This document shows positions 12,170 through 14,036 of a stretch of DNA of 14,036 nucleotides, piece after piece (within the stretch, counting starts at the first letter, position 1; each line of letters starts with the position of its first letter). The translations under genes were made by a program, and so were the position numbers. The DNA is from Holophagaceae bacterium (lineage in GTDB: Bacteria > Acidobacteriota > Holophagae > Holophagales > Holophagaceae). Location of the stretch: positions 1 through 14,036 of the forward strand of contig JANXYT010000037.1 of assembly GCA_025355915.1 (NCBI GenBank). Direction: 5' to 3'. The notes beneath the pieces were generated by a model that was not told the origin of the DNA, did no database searches, and worked only from the letters and a program-made list of their open reading frames with translations.

Positions 12170-13845
12170 CAGTGGCCTCCGCCGTGGGCAGGAACATCGT
12201 GGGCGGGTTCAGCCGGGGAAGCAGCAGGGGCGTCAGGTCCGGCCGGAGCAGCCCCATGGCTGGCCGGGGGGGCGATCATCCCTCGCATGCCGATTCTGGC
12301 GGCAGCGGCCTGCTTCTCAGCCAGGGCCTGGGCGGCATGGAAGCCCGGGGTCACCTGCTCGACGAGCTTGCGCACCGGGGCGTCCATCACATCCATGAGG
12401 GGCTTGGGATAGAGACCGATCCAGAAGGCGGCGGCGACCAGTGGGGTGAAGTAGAGGATTTCGCGGACGCTCAGGTCGCTCATCGTCTCGTTGACCGGTG
12501 AGATGGGTCCAAACATCACGCGCTGGAACATCCAGAGCATGTAGGCGGCACCGAGAATGATGCCCAGCGTGGCCACCACAGCCGCCCAGGGGAAGGCCTG
12601 GAAGGCACCCATGAGGATGACGCCCTCGCCGATGAACCCGTTCAGCAGCGGCAGGCCGATGCTGCTCATGGTCATGATCATGAAGATGGTGGCGTAGACC
12701 GGCATGGACTTCGAGAGGCCGCCGAAATCCGCGATCATGCGGGTGTGCCGGCGCTCGTAGACGATGCCCACCGCGAGGAAGAGCCCACTGGTGCTGATGC
12801 CGTGGTTGATCATCTGGAACAGGCCACCCTTGATGCCGTAGGGGTTGAGGGCGAAGACGCCCAGCATGCAGAGGCCAAGATGGCTCACGGACGAGTAGGC
12901 CACCAGCTTCTTCATGTCCTTCTGGATCATGGCCACCAGGGCGCCATAGATAATGCCGATGAGAGACAGGCCGATGAACCAGGGCATCAGTTCCTTGGTG
13001 GCCGTGGGCAGGATGGGCAGCAGGAAGCGGACGAAACCGTAGGTGCCCATCTTCAGGAGGATGGCAGCCAGGATCACGGAGCCGGCCGTGGGGGCCTGGA
13101 CGTGGGCGTCCGGCAGCCAGGTGTGGAAGGGGAACATGGGCACTTTGATGGCAAAGCCGATGAACAGGGCGAGGGCCATCAGGGTCTGATAGGTCTTGGA
13201 CTGCTGTGCGATCACGGGCGCCATGGCCTGGAAACTGGCCAGGGAGAAGTCGTAGGCGCCCATGGTCTGGTGCTGCAGGAAGTAGATGGCCAGGAGCGCC
13301 ACCAGCATCAGCACGGAACCCGCCAAGGTGTAGAGGAAGAGCTTGATGGCGGCGTAGAGCTTCTGCGGGCCGCCCCAGATGGCGATGAGGAAGTACATCG
13401 GCACCAGCATGACTTCCCAGAACAGGTAGAAGAGGAACATGTCCTGGGTGATGAAGACGCCGAGCATGGAGGTCTGAAGCACCAGCATCCAGACGTAGTA
13501 CTCCTTGTGCCGCTCCCCGATGGACTTGAAGGAACAGGCGATGGCGATGGGTCCGATGAACGTGGTCAGCAGCCAGAGCAGGAGGCTGATGCCGTCCATG
13601 CCCACGCTGAACTTCACGCCCAGGGCCGGGATCCAGGTCCAGGCACCGGCCCACTGGACCGCGTCGCTGGCGCGGTCATAGCCGAACCAGAAAGGCAGGC
13701 TCAGCAGCAGGCTGGCAATCATGATCAGGAGGGAACCGATCTCGAAGACCCGGCGCTGGTCCTTGGGCACGAGAAGCAGGACCAGCGCGCCCAGAACGGG
13801 CAGGAAGGTCGCCACCAGCATCAGTGTCGTGTTTGCGGTGAACAT
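12169..13845 (-). CDS. nuoM: NADH-quinone oxidoreductase subunit M
   Basis: This 558-aa antiporter-like subunit of complex I translocates protons across the inner membrane. Counting from the ATG at 13845, the key residues fall at the E. coli positions: E144 in LFWEVMLVPMYF, K234 in GFAIKVPMFPFHTWLPDAH, and K265 in AAILLKMGTYGF. This supports that start over an in-frame TTG five codons earlier (13860); GGAG lies 5 nt before the ATG. About 14 helices end near residue 500. The last 50 residues or so form an Ala/Pro/His-rich hydrophilic tail beyond the usual length (E. coli NuoM 509), of unknown role. It is 34 bp downstream of nuoL and overlaps nuoN by one base. Confidence 0.97.
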   Translation of the reverse strand: MFTANTTLMLVATFLPVLGALVLLLVPKDQRRVFEIGSLLIMIASLLLSLPFWFGYDRASDAVQWAGAWTWIPALGVKFSVGMDGISLLLWLLTTFIGPIAIACSFKSIGERHKEYYVWMLVLQTSMLGVFITQDMFLFYLFWEVMLVPMYFLIAIWGGPQKLYAAIKLFLYTLAGSVLMLVALLAIYFLQHQTMGAYDFSLASFQAMAPVIAQQSKTYQTLMALALFIGFAIKVPMFPFHTWLPDAHVQAPTAGSVILAAILLKMGTYGFVRFLLPILPTATKELMPWFIGLSLIGIIYGALVAMIQKDMKKLVAYSSVSHLGLCMLGVFALNPYGIKGGLFQMINHGISTSGLFLAVGIVYERRHTRMIADFGGLSKSMPVYATIFMIMTMSSIGLPLLNGFIGEGVILMGAFQAFPWAAVVATLGIILGAAYMLWMFQRVMFGPISPVNETMSDLSVREILYFTPLVAAAFWIGLYPKPLMDVMDAPVRKLVEQVTPGFHAAQALAEKQAAAARIGMRGMIAPPASHGAAPAGPDAPAASPAEPAHDVPAHGGGH

Positions 13846-13850
13846 GGGGA

Positions 13851-13854
13851 CTCC
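13851..13854 (-). promoter_or_regulatory. ribosome binding site deciding the nuoM start
   Basis: GGAG on the minus strand, 5 nt before the ATG at 13845. It sits inside the TTG-initiated longer reading of the frame, arguing against that reading. Confidence 0.75.
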
Positions 13855-13879
13855 AACCAATAAGGCCAGGCAGGGAAGA

Positions 13880-14036
13880 CTAGGCGAGGAATTTCCAGAA
13901 GGCGAAGACGAGGAAGCCGAGGAACATCACGAAGGCATAGTGCTGGACCCGGCCGCTCTGGAGGCTGCGGAACACGCCGCTGGTCTCCTGCACCATGAAC
14001 TCGACGAGGTCCACCGTGCCGTCGATGATGTGTTCG
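13880..14036 (-). CDS. nuoL: NADH-quinone oxidoreductase subunit L, C-terminal end (partial)
   Basis: The last 51 codons and stop of a gene entering from the right edge. The peptide begins EHIIDGTVDLVEF and continues to LQSGRVQHYAFVMFLGF, then a final hydrophobic helix. This is the typical NuoL C-terminus: a long amphipathic-helix anchor, then the S-G-x-x-Q-x-Y-A motif and the last transmembrane helix. Position directly upstream of nuoM, in the canonical L-M-N order, supports it. The rest of the gene lies outside the window. Confidence 0.9.
   Translation of the reverse strand, partial: EHIIDGTVDLVEFMVQETSGVFRSLQSGRVQHYAFVMFLGFLVFAFWKFLA

Noticed and set aside
11039..12412. 457-codon plus-strand frame opposite nuoN/nuoM
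   Set aside because: A His/Gln/Gly-rich mirror of a clearly conserved complex I gene; no motifs.
12317..13863. Long frames overlapping nuoM (445 codons minus, 372 codons plus)
   Set aside because: Shadows of nuoM, whose E144, K234 and K265 positions confirm the real frame.

Overview
The window is GC-rich chromosomal DNA from a Gram-negative bacterium. It encodes inner-core LPS heptose enzymes, a proton-type F0 sector and the tail of a 14-subunit-type complex I. The gene content, the signal-peptide-like leader on the ATP synthase c subunit and the overall composition fit an Acidobacteriota member of the Holophagae type (Geothrix/Holophaga-like). That assignment is inference from gene style; no database search was possible.

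Layout. (1) 1-574, minus: the N-terminal part of an NtrC-type sigma-54 response regulator, running off the left edge, with an 11-base G:C homopolymer in its linker. (2) 654-5697, plus: an envelope cluster holding two GT9 heptosyltransferase-like genes overlapping by ATGA, an exported DUF1573 protein, an EamA/DMT permease and hldD (ADP-heptose 6-epimerase). Two intergenic spaces here (3572-3779 and 5698-5838) carry imperfect inverted repeats built from 9-nt CRCRGARGN-like units. (3) 8535-5839, minus: a three-gene signalling operon made of a 393-aa protein with RelA/SpoT synthetase-like motifs, a STAS anti-sigma-factor antagonist and a receiver-SpoIIE/PP2C phosphatase. Its likely promoter is embedded in the terminator of the ATP synthase operon. 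(4) 10476-8619, minus: atpZ-like, atpI-like, atpB and atpE, closed by a strong intrinsic terminator. The F1 genes do not follow, so the ATP synthase genes are split over at least two loci. (5) 14036-10706, minus: the end of nuoL, then nuoM and nuoN.

How the parts fit. HldD makes the ADP-L-glycero-D-manno-heptose that GT9 enzymes add to lipid A-Kdo. Complex I pumps protons that the adjacent F0 genes would use. The STAS/SpoIIE pair is the output half of a partner-switching pathway; no serine kinase is present in the window. The RelA/SpoT-like protein is translationally coupled to that pair and is the most interesting candidate for something undescribed. The spacers of the nuo/atp region hold a second, unrelated repeat family: REP-like palindromes, a 37-bp direct repeat and an attenuator-like hairpin. 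No tRNA, rRNA, insertion sequence or true CRISPR array was seen. No gene-free stretch exceeds 300 bases; the longest is 10477-10705.
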